64,000 nucleotides of DNA from Burkholderia sp. USMB20 (GTDB lineage Bacteria; Pseudomonadota; Gammaproteobacteria; Burkholderiales; Burkholderiaceae): NCBI RefSeq assembly GCF_000949135.2, contig NZ_JTAN02000012.1, positions 791,731 to 855,730 on the forward strand, read 5' to 3'. Positions 16,023-25,734 of the stretch are shown here, one piece after another. The notes beneath the pieces are model-generated. The model was not told where the DNA came from, ran no database searches, and saw only the letters and a program-made list of their open reading frames with translations. A program made the translations under genes and the position numbers. The stretch's first letter is position 1; each line of letters opens with the position of its first letter.

Positions 16023-17786
16023 ATGAACATGCCCAGCGCGGAATTCTCCACGTCGGAACCCCTTTCCCCTCCCGATAGCGACTCCATCGGCGCCACCGTG
16101 CTCATGAAGGCACTGGCCGACGAAAACGTCGAATTCATCTGGGGCTACCCCGGCGGCTCGGTACTCTACATCTACGACGAGCTTTACAAGCAGGACAAGA
16201 TTCAGCACGTGCTGGTGCGCCACGAACAGGCGGCCGTGCACGCAGCCGATGCGTATGCGCGTTCCACCGGCAATGTCGGCGTCTGTCTCGTGACGTCCGG
16301 CCCCGGTGTCACCAATGCGGTGACCGGCATCGCGACGGCCTACATGGATTCGATCCCGATGGTCGTGATCAGCGGCCAGGTGCCGACTGCCGCGATCGGC
16401 CAGGACGCGTTCCAGGAATGCGATACGGTCGGTATCACGCGTCCGTGCGTGAAGCACAACTTCCTCGTGAAGGACGTGCGCGACCTCGCGGAAACCGTCA
16501 AGAAGGCGTTCTACATCGCCCGCACCGGCCGTCCGGGCCCGGTGCTGATCGACATCCCGAAGGACATCTCCAAGACACCGTGCCAGTACGAGCCGGTCAA
16601 GAGCGTGTCGCTGCGCTCGTACAACCCCGTCACGAAGGGCCATTCGGGCCAGATCCGCAAGGCCGTGTCGCTGCTGCTGTCGGCGAAGCGTCCCTATATC
16701 TACACGGGCGGCGGCATCATCCTCGCCGATGCGGCACGCGAACTGAACCAGTTCGCCGACCTGCTCGGCTACCCGGTCACGAACACGCTGATGGGCCTCG
16801 GCGGCTATCGCGCGTCGGACAAGAAATTCCTCGGCATGCTTGGCATGCACGGCACCTACGAAGCGAACATGGCGATGCAGCACTGTGACGTGCTGATCGC
16901 GATCGGCGCGCGCTTCGACGACCGCGTGATCGGCGACCCGGCGCACTTCGCGTCGCGTCCGCGCAAGATCATTCACATCGACATCGACCCGTCGTCGATC
17001 TCGAAGCGCGTGAAGGTCGACATCCCGATCGTCGGCGACGTGAAGGAAGTGCTGAAGGAGCTGATCGAGCAGCTGCAGACGGCCGAGCATGGCCCCGACA
17101 CCGACGCGCTCGCGCAATGGTGGAAGGACATCGAAAGCTGGCGCGCGAAAGACTGCCTGAAGTTCGACCGCGACAGCGAGATCATCAAGCCGCAGTACGT
17201 GGTCGAGAAGGCGTGGGAGCTGACGGACGGCAACGCGTTCGTGTGCTCGGACGTCGGCCAGCACCAGATGTGGGCTGCGCAGTTCTACCGTTTCAACAAG
17301 CCGCGTCGCTGGATCAACTCCGGCGGCCTCGGCACGATGGGCTTCGGCCTGCCGGCAGCGATGGGCGTCAAGATGGCGCACCCGGACGACGACGTGCTGT
17401 GCATCACGGGCGAAGGCTCGATCCAGATGTGCATCCAGGAACTGTCGACCTGCCTGCAGTACGACACGCCCGTGAAGATCATTTCGCTGAACAACCGCTA
17501 TCTCGGCATGGTCCGCCAGTGGCAGCAGATCGAATACAGCAAGCGCTATTCGCATTCGTACATGGATGCGCTGCCCGATTTCGTGAAGCTCGCCGAAGCG
17601 TACGGCCATGTCGGCATGCGGATCGAAAAGACCTCAGATGTGGAGCCGGCGCTGAAGGAAGCGCTGCGCCTGAAGGACCGCACCGTGTTTCTCGACTTCC
17701 AGACCGATCCGACCGAAAACGTCTGGCCGATGGTACAGGCCGGCAAGGGCATCACCGAGATGCTGCTCGGATCGGAAGATCTGTAA
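16023..17786 (+). CDS. ilvI: Acetolactate synthase, large (catalytic) subunit
   Basis: 587 residues, normal for the thiamine-diphosphate enzyme that condenses two pyruvates, or pyruvate with 2-oxobutyrate, in valine/isoleucine/leucine synthesis. Recognisable parts are GATVLMKALADENVEFIWGYPGG, the catalytic Glu in LVRHEQAAVHAADAYAR, the FAD/central domain, and the C-terminal ThDP motif running from GEGSIQM to SLNNRYLGM. The metal-binding motif reads GEG rather than the GDG of E. coli IlvI. AAAGG lies 6 bases before ATG 16023. It is followed by the regulatory subunit and ilvC in one operon. Confidence 0.97.
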   Translation: MNMPSAEFSTSEPLSPPDSDSIGATVLMKALADENVEFIWGYPGGSVLYIYDELYKQDKIQHVLVRHEQAAVHAADAYARSTGNVGVCLVTSGPGVTNAVTGIATAYMDSIPMVVISGQVPTAAIGQDAFQECDTVGITRPCVKHNFLVKDVRDLAETVKKAFYIARTGRPGPVLIDIPKDISKTPCQYEPVKSVSLRSYNPVTKGHSGQIRKAVSLLLSAKRPYIYTGGGIILADAARELNQFADLLGYPVTNTLMGLGGYRASDKKFLGMLGMHGTYEANMAMQHCDVLIAIGARFDDRVIGDPAHFASRPRKIIHIDIDPSSISKRVKVDIPIVGDVKEVLKELIEQLQTAEHGPDTDALAQWWKDIESWRAKDCLKFDRDSEIIKPQYVVEKAWELTDGNAFVCSDVGQHQMWAAQFYRFNKPRRWINSGGLGTMGFGLPAAMGVKMAHPDDDVLCITGEGSIQMCIQELSTCLQYDTPVKIISLNNRYLGMVRQWQQIEYSKRYSHSYMDALPDFVKLAEAYGHVGMRIEKTSDVEPALKEALRLKDRTVFLDFQTDPTENVWPMVQAGKGITEMLLGSEDL

Positions 17787-17898
17787 CGGCGCGACGCGCG
17801 TCCAGGCCGGGAGCGGCCGCCTTCACGAAGGGCGGTGCGGCACCGGGCGGCGCGCGGCGCGAGTGAATCGACACGGACACATTCTGGAAGAAGCGAAC

Positions 17899-18390
17899 AT
17901 GAGACACATCATTTCCGTCCTGCTGGAAAACGAACCGGGCGCGCTGTCGCGCGTGGTCGGTCTGTTTTCCGCACGCGGCTACAACATCGAAACCTTGACG
18001 GTGGCGCCGACCGAAGACCAATCGCTGTCGCGGCTCACCATCGTTTCCATTGGCTCCGACGACGTGATCGAACAGATCACGAAGCATCTGAACCGCCTGA
18101 TCGAGGTGGTGAAAGTGGTGGACCTGACCGACGGTGCACACATCGAACGCGAGCTGATGCTGATCAAGGTACGTGCAGTGGGCAAGGAGCGCGAAGAAAT
18201 GAAGCGGATGTCGGACATTTTCCGCGGCCGCATCATCGACGTGACCGAAAAGACCTACACGATCGAATTGACGGGCGCGAGCGACAAGCTCGACGCATTC
18301 ATCCAGGGGCTGGACGCCACCGCGATCCTAGAGACCGTGCGTACCGGCAGCTCCGGCATCGGACGCGGCGAGCGCATCCTGAAGGTGTGA
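17899..18390 (+). CDS. ilvH: Acetolactate synthase, small (regulatory) subunit
   Basis: 163 residues, starting MRHIISVLLENEPGALSRVVGLFSARGYNIETL, a textbook ACT domain that binds valine for feedback inhibition. The C-terminal half (about 80-163) is the conserved regulatory-subunit domain, with DIFRGRIIDVT. It partners the large subunit 112 bases upstream. An in-frame ATG at 17863 adds 12 residues that do not fit the family, so 17899 was chosen. The name ilvN is also used. Confidence 0.96.
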   Translation: MRHIISVLLENEPGALSRVVGLFSARGYNIETLTVAPTEDQSLSRLTIVSIGSDDVIEQITKHLNRLIEVVKVVDLTDGAHIERELMLIKVRAVGKEREEMKRMSDIFRGRIIDVTEKTYTIELTGASDKLDAFIQGLDATAILETVRTGSSGIGRGERILKV

Positions 18391-18476
18391 TGCCGAAATT
18401 GCCAAAGAGGCACGCCGGGTGCGCCGTCATGTCCCGGCCCGCAGTACTCCATCTGAACGAATTGTTGAATTTTTGA

Positions 18477-19511
<1,035 letters not shown>

Positions 19512-19555
19512 GCACCGCGTGCTGCTCCGGCCCTTCGAGTGGAGGGTCGGTTTCA

Positions 19556-19594
19556 AAAAGCCGTCCGAAGGCAGCAGTGCCCCGGGCGGCTTTT
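19556..19594 (+). terminator. Rho-independent terminator after ilvC
   Basis: 11-bp stem (19556-19566 with 19584-19594, one G-U pair) whose ends are A and T runs (AAAAGCCG/CGGCTTTT). It closes the ilvIHC operon and separates it from psd. Confidence 0.85.
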
Positions 19595-19638
19595 GCTATC
19601 CTACGGGCTTTGCAATTCACCGAACACCGAACGAACCC

Positions 19639-20283
19639 ATGAACTATCCTCATCCGATCATCGCGCGCGAAGGCTGGCCGTTCATCGCGATTGCAGCCGT
19701 CATCGCGTTGTTGATCCACGCCGTCGGGGGCTTCGGCTTCGCGTGGCCGTTCTGGCTGCTGCTCGTCTTCGTCGTCCAGTTCTTCCGCGATCCGCAGCGC
19801 CCGATCCCGGCGCAGCCGAATGCGGTGCTGTGCCCGGCCGACGGCCGCATCGTCGCGGTCGAGACCACGCAGGATCCGTATGCGAACCGCGAAGCGCTGA
19901 AGATCAGCGTGTTCATGAATGTCTTCAACGTCCATTCGCAGCGTTCGCCGGTCGACGGCGCGATCTCCAAGGTCGAGTACTTCCCGGGCGCGTTCCTGAA
20001 CGCGGCGATCGACAAGGCGTCGACCGAGAACGAGCGCAATGCGGTCGTGATCCAGACGGCGAGCGGCAAGACCGTCACCGCCGTGCAGATCGCCGGCCTC
20101 GTCGCCCGCCGGATCCTCTGCTACGTGCGCGCCGGCGAGCCGCTGTCGCGCGGCCAGCGCTACGGTTTCATCCGCTTCGGTTCGCGCGTCGACGTGTATC
20201 TGCCGCTCGGCAGCCGCGCGAAGGTGTCGATCGGCGAGAAGGTCTACGCGTCGTCGACGATCCTCGCCGAGCTCGAACAGTAA
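19639..20283 (+). CDS. psd: Phosphatidylserine decarboxylase (short form)
   Basis: 214 residues, the short self-cleaving form. One or two membrane helices lie at 14-48, then [25 protein letters not shown] and [16 protein letters not shown] (the catalytic His region). The cleavage site creating the pyruvoyl cofactor is Gly181-Ser182 in [11 protein letters not shown]. The enzyme converts phosphatidylserine to phosphatidylethanolamine at the inner membrane. The start at 19639 is supported by the family's N-terminus. pssA follows 15 bases later, so the two steps of PE synthesis are encoded together. Confidence 0.95.
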   Translation: MNYPHPIIAREGWPFIAIAAVIALLIHAVGGFGFAWPFWLLLVFVVQFFRDPQRPIPAQPNAVLCPADGRIVAVETTQDPYANREALKISVFMNVFNVHSQRSPVDGAISKVEYFPGAFLNAAIDKASTENERNAVVIQTASGKTVTAVQIAGLVARRILCYVRAGEPLSRGQRYGFIRFGSRVDVYLPLGSRAKVSIGEKVYASSTILAELEQ

Positions 20284-20298
20284 GCGGCGGGGCGCACG

Positions 20299-21171
20299 AT
20301 GGCCGCATTCAAACCGCGTCGGCCGCGTAACGGCTCGGGCCAGACGCCACGTCCGTTCCGCCGCAACAAGGGAATGGCGCCCGATCCCGCGCCGCTCGAG
20401 AGCCGCCGCGCCGCGCGCCAGCGGTTCCTGAAGACACGTGGCATCTATCTGCTGCCGAACGCATTCACGACCGCCGCGCTGTTCTGCGGCTTCTTCGCGG
20501 TCGTGCAGGCGATGAACGTGCGCTTCGAGATCGCCGCGATCGCGATCTTCGTCGCGATGGTGCTCGACGGGATGGACGGGCGCGTCGCGCGCATGACGCA
20601 TACGCAAAGCGCGTTCGGCGAACAGTTCGACAGCCTGTCGGACATGGTGTCGTTCGGCGTCGCCCCCGCGCTCGTGATGTACGAGTGGGTGCTGAAGGAT
20701 CTCGGCCGCTGGGGCTGGCTTGCCGCGTTCGTCTATTGCTCGGGCGCCGCGCTGCGTCTCGCGCGCTTCAACACGAACATCGGCAGCGTCGACAAGCGCT
20801 TCTTCCAGGGGCTGCCGAGCCCGGCCGCCGCCGCGCTGATCGCCGGCTTCGTCTGGCTCGCGACCGACAACCGCGTGCCGATGAAGCTCGGCTGGCTGCC
20901 GTGGGTCGCGTTCGCACTGACGATCTATGCGGGCGTGACGATGGTGTCGAACGCGCCGTTCTACAGCGGCAAGGCGCTCGACGTGCGGCACCGCGTGCCG
21001 TTCGCGGCGATCCTGCTGGTCGTCGTCGCGTTCGTGCTCGTGTCGTCTGATCCGCCGCTGATGCTGTTCTGCCTGTTCGTGCTGTACGGGCTGTCCGGCT
21101 ACGTGTTCTGGGCCTACATGGCCGTGCGCGGGCGGGCGAATCCCGCGCGCTCGTCGCAACGCGACCACTGA
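20299..21171 (+). CDS. pssA: CDP-diacylglycerol-serine O-phosphatidyltransferase
   Basis: 290 residues. After a basic N-terminal stretch of about 45 residues comes LLPNAFTTAALFCGFFAVVQA and the full CDP-alcohol phosphatidyltransferase motif D-G-x2-A-R-x8-G-x3-D-x3-D, seen as DGRVAR, then FGEQFDSLSD, near residues 95-117. About six further membrane helices follow. It makes phosphatidylserine from CDP-diacylglycerol and serine, the substrate for Psd encoded just upstream. This is the membrane-embedded type II enzyme, not the E. coli type I form. Confidence 0.95.
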   Translation: MAAFKPRRPRNGSGQTPRPFRRNKGMAPDPAPLESRRAARQRFLKTRGIYLLPNAFTTAALFCGFFAVVQAMNVRFEIAAIAIFVAMVLDGMDGRVARMTHTQSAFGEQFDSLSDMVSFGVAPALVMYEWVLKDLGRWGWLAAFVYCSGAALRLARFNTNIGSVDKRFFQGLPSPAAAALIAGFVWLATDNRVPMKLGWLPWVAFALTIYAGVTMVSNAPFYSGKALDVRHRVPFAAILLVVVAFVLVSSDPPLMLFCLFVLYGLSGYVFWAYMAVRGRANPARSSQRDH

Positions 21172-21187
21172 CGCGCAACCTGTCCGG

Positions 21188-21225
21188 AAACGGCGGCCTC
21201 GGAGATGATTCCGGGCCGCCGTTTT
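21188..21225 (+). terminator. Rho-independent terminator after pssA
   Basis: 11-bp stem 21188-21198 with 21214-21224, an inner 4-bp extension (CGGA/TCCG), and a short T-run ending at 21225. It ends psd-pssA before the leuA promoter. Confidence 0.85.
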
Positions 21226-21276
21226 CATTTGCCCCTTTTTCGTGCGTCGGAGCCCGGTATCCCGGGTGCCGTCCGA

Positions 21277-21305
21277 TTGCGCACCCGGCGGAATGTCGCT
21301 ATAGT
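21277..21305 (+). promoter_or_regulatory. Promoter of the leu leader and leuA
   Basis: TTGCGC (21277-21282), 17-base spacer, TATAGT (21300-21305). The predicted transcription start is about 21311-21313, which is at or one base from the ATG of the leader peptide at 21313. Confidence 0.7.
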
Positions 21306-21312
21306 CTTCGGC

Positions 21313-21393
21313 ATGACTGCATTTCCCCGCCTCTCCCTCCTTCTAGCCGGTGCGCCGCTACGCGCGCTAGCTTTGGCGCGCCTGCCGCGCTGA
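21313..21393 (+). CDS. Leucine-rich leader peptide before leuA
   Basis: 26 residues, MTAFPRLSLLLAGAPLRALALARLPR, with eight Leu. The Leu codons are CTC, CTC, CTT, CTA, CTA, CTA, TTG and CTG; CTA and CTT are very rare in this GC-rich genome, whose genes otherwise use CTG/CTC almost exclusively. This is the expected design of an attenuation leader in which scarce charged tRNA(Leu) stalls the ribosome. It starts directly at the predicted transcript 5' end, so translation may be leaderless. It lies 102 bases before leuA. Confidence 0.8.
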   Translation: MTAFPRLSLLLAGAPLRALALARLPR

Positions 21394-21495
21394 CCGTTCT
21401 CGCCCTCCGTCAAGCCTCGTCTGTTGTTGAGCGTCGCCAGCGGTGGCGCGATCTCATTACGTTCGATTCCCGTATAAAGAGCCCTGGAGCCCCCC
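21394..21495 (+). promoter_or_regulatory. leuA leader region downstream of the leader peptide
   Basis: 102 bases between the leader stop and the leuA start. A hairpin (CGCCA 21435-21439 with TGGCG 21444-21448, loop GCGG) is the clearest structure. Another lies over the Leu codons (GCGCGC near 21362-21367 with GCGCGC near 21376-21381). No canonical U-tract terminator follows, so attenuation might act through Rho or leuA translation initiation. The fold is not resolved here. Confidence 0.5.
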
Positions 21496-23040
21496 ATGAC
21501 AGACAAGCTGATCATTTTCGATACGACGTTGCGTGACGGTGAACAATCGCCCGGCGCGTCGATGACGAAGGAAGAGAAAATCCGCATCGCGAAGCATCTC
21601 GAGCGGATGAAGGTCGACGTGATCGAGGCCGGTTTCGCGGCCAGCTCGAACGGCGATTTCGACGCGATCCACACGATCGCCGGTCTCGTGAAGGACAGCA
21701 CGATCTGCTCGCTGGCGCGCGCCAACGACAAGGACATCCAGCGTGCGGCCGACGCGCTGAAGCCGGCCAACAGTTCGCGGATCCACACGTTCATCGCGAC
21801 GTCGCCGCTGCACATGGAAAAGAAGCTGCGCATGACGCCGGACCAGGTGTTCGAGCAGGCGCGCCTCGCGGTGCGCTTCGCGCGCAAGTTCACCGACAAC
21901 GTTGAATTCTCGCCGGAAGACGGCAGTCGTTCGGATCTCGACTTCCTGTGCCGCGTGCTGGAAGCGGTGATCGCCGAAGGGGCGACGACGATCAACATCG
22001 CCGACACGGTCGGCTACGGCGTGCCGGAACTCTACGGCAACCTCGTGAAGACGCTGCGCGAACGCATTCCGAACTCGGACAAGGCGATCTTCTCCGTGCA
22101 TTGCCACAACGATCTCGGGATGGCGGTGGCGAACTCGCTCGCCGGCGTGAAGATCGGCGGCGCGCGCCAGGTCGAGTGCACGATCAATGGTCTCGGCGAG
22201 CGCGCGGGCAACACGTCGCTCGAGGAAATCGTGATGGCCGTGAAGACCCGCAAGGACTACTTCGGCCTCGACGTCGGCATCGACACGACGCAGATCGTGC
22301 CGACCTCGAAGCTCGTGTCGCAGATCACCGGTTTCGTCGTGCAGCCGAACAAGGCGGTGGTCGGCGCCAACGCGTTCGCGCACGCGTCGGGCATCCACCA
22401 GGACGGCGTGCTGAAGGCGCGCGACACCTACGAAATCATGCGCGCGGAAGACGTGGGCTGGACCGCGAACAAGATCGTGCTCGGCAAGCTGTCGGGTCGC
22501 AACGCGTTCAAGCAGCGCCTGCAGGAGCTTGGCGTGTCGCTCGACAGCGAAGCCGAACTGAACGCCGCGTTCATGCGCTTCAAGGACCTCGCCGACCGCA
22601 AGGCCGAGATCTTCGACGAAGACATCATCGCGATCGTCTCGGAAGAATCGGCGCTCGCGCACGAGCAGGAGCACTTCAAGTTCGTGTCGCTGTCGCAGCG
22701 TTCGGAGACGGGCGAGCAGCCGCAGGCGAAGATCGTGTTCGCGGTCGAAGGCAAGGAAGTGACCGGCGAGGCACGCGGCAACGGGCCGGTCGACGCGACG
22801 TTCAACGCGATCGAGGGTGAAGTCGGCAGCGGTTCCGAACTGCTGCTGTACTCGGTGAACGCGATCACGACCGGCACGCAGGCGCAGGGCGAAGTGACGG
22901 TCCGGCTGTCGAAGAGCGGGCGGATCGTCAACGGTGTCGGCACCGATCCGGACATCGTCGCCGCGTCCGCGAAGGCGTACATCTCGGCGCTGAACAAGCT
23001 GCATTCGAAGGACGACAAGGTCAACCCGCAGCGCGCGTAA
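21496..23040 (+). CDS. leuA: 2-isopropylmalate synthase
   Basis: 514 residues, the bacterial LeuA length. The catalytic domain begins [18 protein letters not shown] (Arg-Asp and metal Asp near residues 8-15). The metal-binding [13 protein letters not shown] is near 200 and [12 protein letters not shown] near 300. The C-terminal leucine-binding allosteric domain spans about 390-514. It catalyses the first committed step of leucine synthesis from 2-oxoisovalerate and acetyl-CoA and is inhibited by leucine. The leader peptide upstream suggests a second, transcriptional or translational, leucine control. Confidence 0.97.
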   Translation: MTDKLIIFDTTLRDGEQSPGASMTKEEKIRIAKHLERMKVDVIEAGFAASSNGDFDAIHTIAGLVKDSTICSLARANDKDIQRAADALKPANSSRIHTFIATSPLHMEKKLRMTPDQVFEQARLAVRFARKFTDNVEFSPEDGSRSDLDFLCRVLEAVIAEGATTINIADTVGYGVPELYGNLVKTLRERIPNSDKAIFSVHCHNDLGMAVANSLAGVKIGGARQVECTINGLGERAGNTSLEEIVMAVKTRKDYFGLDVGIDTTQIVPTSKLVSQITGFVVQPNKAVVGANAFAHASGIHQDGVLKARDTYEIMRAEDVGWTANKIVLGKLSGRNAFKQRLQELGVSLDSEAELNAAFMRFKDLADRKAEIFDEDIIAIVSEESALAHEQEHFKFVSLSQRSETGEQPQAKIVFAVEGKEVTGEARGNGPVDATFNAIEGEVGSGSELLLYSVNAITTGTQAQGEVTVRLSKSGRIVNGVGTDPDIVAASAKAYISALNKLHSKDDKVNPQRA

Positions 23041-23070
23041 GCGCTGCGCGTCGAGCGCCCGAAGCACACG

Positions 23071-23109
23071 AAACGCCCCGTGCGGCCTCGCGCCGCGCGG
23101 GGCGTTTTT
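23071..23109 (+). terminator. Strong Rho-independent terminator after leuA
   Basis: 16-bp stem (23071-23086 with 23092-23107, one G-U), loop CTCGC, T-run to 23109. The A-run on the other side allows it also to act on the convergent SulP gene. Confidence 0.9.
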
Positions 23110-23119
23110 CATGCGCCGC

Positions 23120-24670
23120 TCATTCGGCGGCCGGCGCGCGGAACGACCAGCGGCGAGCGGCCGGGCGGGGCGCCGGGCTGCGGCGGCGGAATTCGACCGC
23201 GATCCCGCGCCGCGGCGCATCGGCGATGAACGCGTCGAGCAGTTCGAGCACGTCGTGGTCGATGTAGTCGGCGCGCGTCGCGTCGATGATCACGGCCGCG
23301 CGGTCCGGAATGTGCCGCAGGTGATGCTTGACCTGCACCTTGCCGAGGAACGACACGTCCTTGCGGAACGACAGCAGGAAGTGGTCGTCGTGCTGCGCGA
23401 GCGTGACGGGGCTCTTCAGGTTCGCCACCGCGACCGCCAGCACGCTGCAGGCGAGGCCGAGCGCGATGCCGAACAGCAGGTCGACCGCCAGCACGCCCGC
23501 GATCGTCGCGGCGAACGGCACGAACGCGGCCGGGCCCTGCTTCAGCACCGAGCGGAACAGCGCCGGTTTCGCGAGCTTGAAGCCGGTGTGGATCAGGATC
23601 GCCGCGAGGCTCGCGAGCGGGATCAGGTTGATCAGCCCGGTGAGTGCGAACACGCTGGCGAGCAGCAGGATCCCGTGCACGATCGCCGACATCCGGCTTT
23701 GGGCACCCGCGTTCACGTTGACCGAACTGCGCACGATCACCGACGTGATCGGCAGCCCGCCGACCGCGCCCGCGACGAGATTGCCGACGCCCTGGGCCTT
23801 GAGTTCGCGGTCCGGCTGGGTCGGCCGGCGCTTCGGATCGATCTGTTCGACCGCCTCCAGGCTCAGCAGCGTCTCGAGGCTCGCGACGACCGCGAGCGTG
23901 ATCGCGACGCGCCACACGTCCGGATTGACGAGTTGCGCGAAGTTCGGGCCGAGCTCGGCATGCTTCAGCGATGCCGCGAGCGCCGCGAACGATTCGAGCT
24001 CCGGCAGCGTGACGCGATGCGCGGCGCCCGGCGCGACCGACGGTGCAACGACGCCGAGCACCAGCGTCGCGCCGATGCCGAACACGACGACCGCGAGCGG
24101 CGCAGGCACCGCGCGTACCCAGCCGAAGCGCTTGAGCGCGGGCGTGTCCCACGCGACCAGCAGCGCGAGCGAGGCGAGCGCGATGGCCGTTGCGGCCCAG
24201 GCGGTCGGCAGGCCGGGCCATGATGCAAACGATTGCGCGGCCGGCCCGCCGATGCCGAATGCGAACGGAATCTGCTTCACGACCAGCAGCAGGCCGATCG
24301 CCGCGAGCATGCCCTTGATGACGGGCGACGGTACGTACGCGGCGAAGCGGCCGGCGCGCAGCATGCCGAAGCCGAACTGCAGCACGCCGGACAGCAGCAC
24401 CGCGAGCAGGAACGCGGAAAAGCTGCCGAGTTGCGCGATCCCTTCGACGACGATCACGACGAGGCCGGCGGCCGGCCCGCTGACCGACAGTGACGAGCCG
24501 CTCAACAGCGCGACGATGATCCCGCCGACGATGCCGGACACGAGCCCGGCGAACGGCTCGACGCCGGACGCATTGGCGATGCCGAGACATAACGGCAGCG
24601 CGACGAGGAACACGACGATGCCGGCGACGATGTCGCGCGGCAGGATGGACAGGCGGTCGTTCAGTTTCAT
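23120..24670 (-). CDS. SulP-family inorganic anion (probable bicarbonate) transporter
   Basis: 516 residues. The N-terminus DRLSILPRDIVAGIVVFLVALPLCLGIANASG is the SulP signature, followed by about 11-12 further membrane helices with GLPITSVIVRSSVNVNAGA in the middle. The C-terminal 100 residues form a short STAS-like domain (HDDHFLLSFRKDVSFLGK, then AAVIIDATRADYIDHDVLELLDAF). SulP proteins move sulfate, bicarbonate or dicarboxylates. The gene directly follows beta-carbonic anhydrase on the same strand (36 bases), a pairing known for bicarbonate transport, so bicarbonate is the favoured substrate. Confidence 0.9.
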   Translation of the reverse strand: MKLNDRLSILPRDIVAGIVVFLVALPLCLGIANASGVEPFAGLVSGIVGGIIVALLSGSSLSVSGPAAGLVVIVVEGIAQLGSFSAFLLAVLLSGVLQFGFGMLRAGRFAAYVPSPVIKGMLAAIGLLLVVKQIPFAFGIGGPAAQSFASWPGLPTAWAATAIALASLALLVAWDTPALKRFGWVRAVPAPLAVVVFGIGATLVLGVVAPSVAPGAAHRVTLPELESFAALAASLKHAELGPNFAQLVNPDVWRVAITLAVVASLETLLSLEAVEQIDPKRRPTQPDRELKAQGVGNLVAGAVGGLPITSVIVRSSVNVNAGAQSRMSAIVHGILLLASVFALTGLINLIPLASLAAILIHTGFKLAKPALFRSVLKQGPAAFVPFAATIAGVLAVDLLFGIALGLACSVLAVAVANLKSPVTLAQHDDHFLLSFRKDVSFLGKVQVKHHLRHIPDRAAVIIDATRADYIDHDVLELLDAFIADAPRRGIAVEFRRRSPAPRPAARRWSFRAPAAE

Positions 24671-24706
24671 GGTTGGGGTGATTTCATTGGCGTAGGGAGG
24701 GGCGGG

Positions 24707-25348
24707 TCAGCCGAGAGCGACGGCCATGGCGGCATGCTCCGGTTCGGCTTCGGCCGGCGCTGTCGTGTAGCCGGAATCGAGTTCCTTCAGGCGGCCGTCG
24801 GCGAGCGAAAAGATCCAGCCGTGCACGAGCGGCGGCCGCTGCCGGCCATGCACGATCGGCGAAGCGCGCAGCAGCCGCACCTGTTCGAGCACGTTGAGTT
24901 CCGCCAGGCGGTCGGCGGCGGCCGTGTCGTCGAGTCCGTCGAGCGTGTCGCGATGGCGCCGTGCAAGCGCGCACAGCGGCGCGATGCGGCGCGCGACGTG
25001 CGGCAGGTCGGCCGGCGGCGGCAGCAGCGACGCGCGCACCCCGCCGCATCCGTAGTGGCCGCACACGATCACGTGGTCGACTTCGAGCACGCGCACGGCG
25101 TACTCGAGCACGCTCGCGGAATTGTCGTCGTCGGGATGGAACAGGTTCGCGATGTTGCGATGGACGAACAGCTCGCCGGGCACGCAATGCGTGATGGTTT
25201 CGGCTGGCACCCGGCTGTCGGCGCAGCCGATCCACAGCACGCGCGGATTCTGGCCGCGCGCGAGTGCGTCGAAGAAACCGGGCGTATGCTCGTGCGTCTC
25301 GCGGGCCCAGGCGATGTTGGCAACCAGCATGCTCTTGGGGCGATTCAT
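24707..25348 (-). CDS. can: Beta-class carbonic anhydrase
   Basis: 213 residues. Zinc ligands of the beta class are present: C42 and the Asp44-Arg46 pair in GCADSRVPAE, H98 and C101 in CGHYGCGG. HRNIANLF and SASVLEYAVRVLEV support the family. It interconverts CO2 and bicarbonate in the cytoplasm, providing bicarbonate for carboxylases. GGAGT lies just upstream of ATG 25348. It heads a two-gene unit with the SulP transporter; an 8-bp inverted repeat 64 bases upstream is a candidate operator. Confidence 0.95.
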   Translation of the reverse strand: MNRPKSMLVANIAWARETHEHTPGFFDALARGQNPRVLWIGCADSRVPAETITHCVPGELFVHRNIANLFHPDDDNSASVLEYAVRVLEVDHVIVCGHYGCGGVRASLLPPPADLPHVARRIAPLCALARRHRDTLDGLDDTAAADRLAELNVLEQVRLLRASPIVHGRQRPPLVHGWIFSLADGRLKELDSGYTTAPAEAEPEHAAMAVALG

Positions 25349-25411
25349 GAGGACTCCTTTCTGATAAGGACAAACAAATACCGGACGAAGTGGAGCAATA
25401 GGATGCTTTCT

Positions 25412-25430
25412 AAATTGAAAGGTTCAATTT
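25412..25430. promoter_or_regulatory. Inverted repeat, candidate operator of can-sulP
   Basis: AAATTGAA-AGG-TTCAATTT, a perfect 8-bp inverted repeat with a 3-bp spacer, 64 bases before the can start. The core TTGAAAGGTTCAA fits the T-N11-A shape of LysR-type sites. The regulator is unknown. Confidence 0.55.
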
Positions 25431-25658
25431 CATCCGATATTAGGGGTATGCCCTAACATCCGGTGCCAATGATACAAATTGTTTCAACTCGATCTGGCGA
25501 GGTGCACCGAATGCACCAATGCAACGCATGACATGTATCGTGCATGCCTGTTTCCCGCCGGCGGCCGCGTGGCGCGGGGCTCGCCGCGATGCTTTGGGCG
25601 CATATTCGATCGGAAAGGATTGCTGCTTCAATTCGAAATTAATCGAATATGACGGAAA

Positions 25659-25700
25659 AAATGAAATGGCCATTCACGCAACGATTCGTGAATGGCCATT
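25659..25700 (-). terminator. Terminator of the lipoprotein gene
   Basis: Perfect 14-bp stem (25665-25678 with 25687-25700, loop CAACGATT). On the minus strand it is followed by TTCATTTTTTCC, so it ends transcription of the gene whose stop is at 25735. Confidence 0.85.
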
Positions 25701-25734
25701 GTGAAAATTTCGCGTAAATGCGCAATCGATCCGA

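Larger units (their letters stand above)
25349..25734. other. 386-base AT-richer intergenic region
   Basis: No supported gene. It lies upstream of can (minus) and downstream of the lipoprotein gene (minus). Its AT content is clearly higher than the surroundings, and it contains an inverted repeat at 25412-25430, a second one at 25631-25648 (ATTCGA/TCGAAT around AATTAA) and a terminator at 25659-25700. The promoter for can must be here, but hexamers are not clear. Confidence 0.6.
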
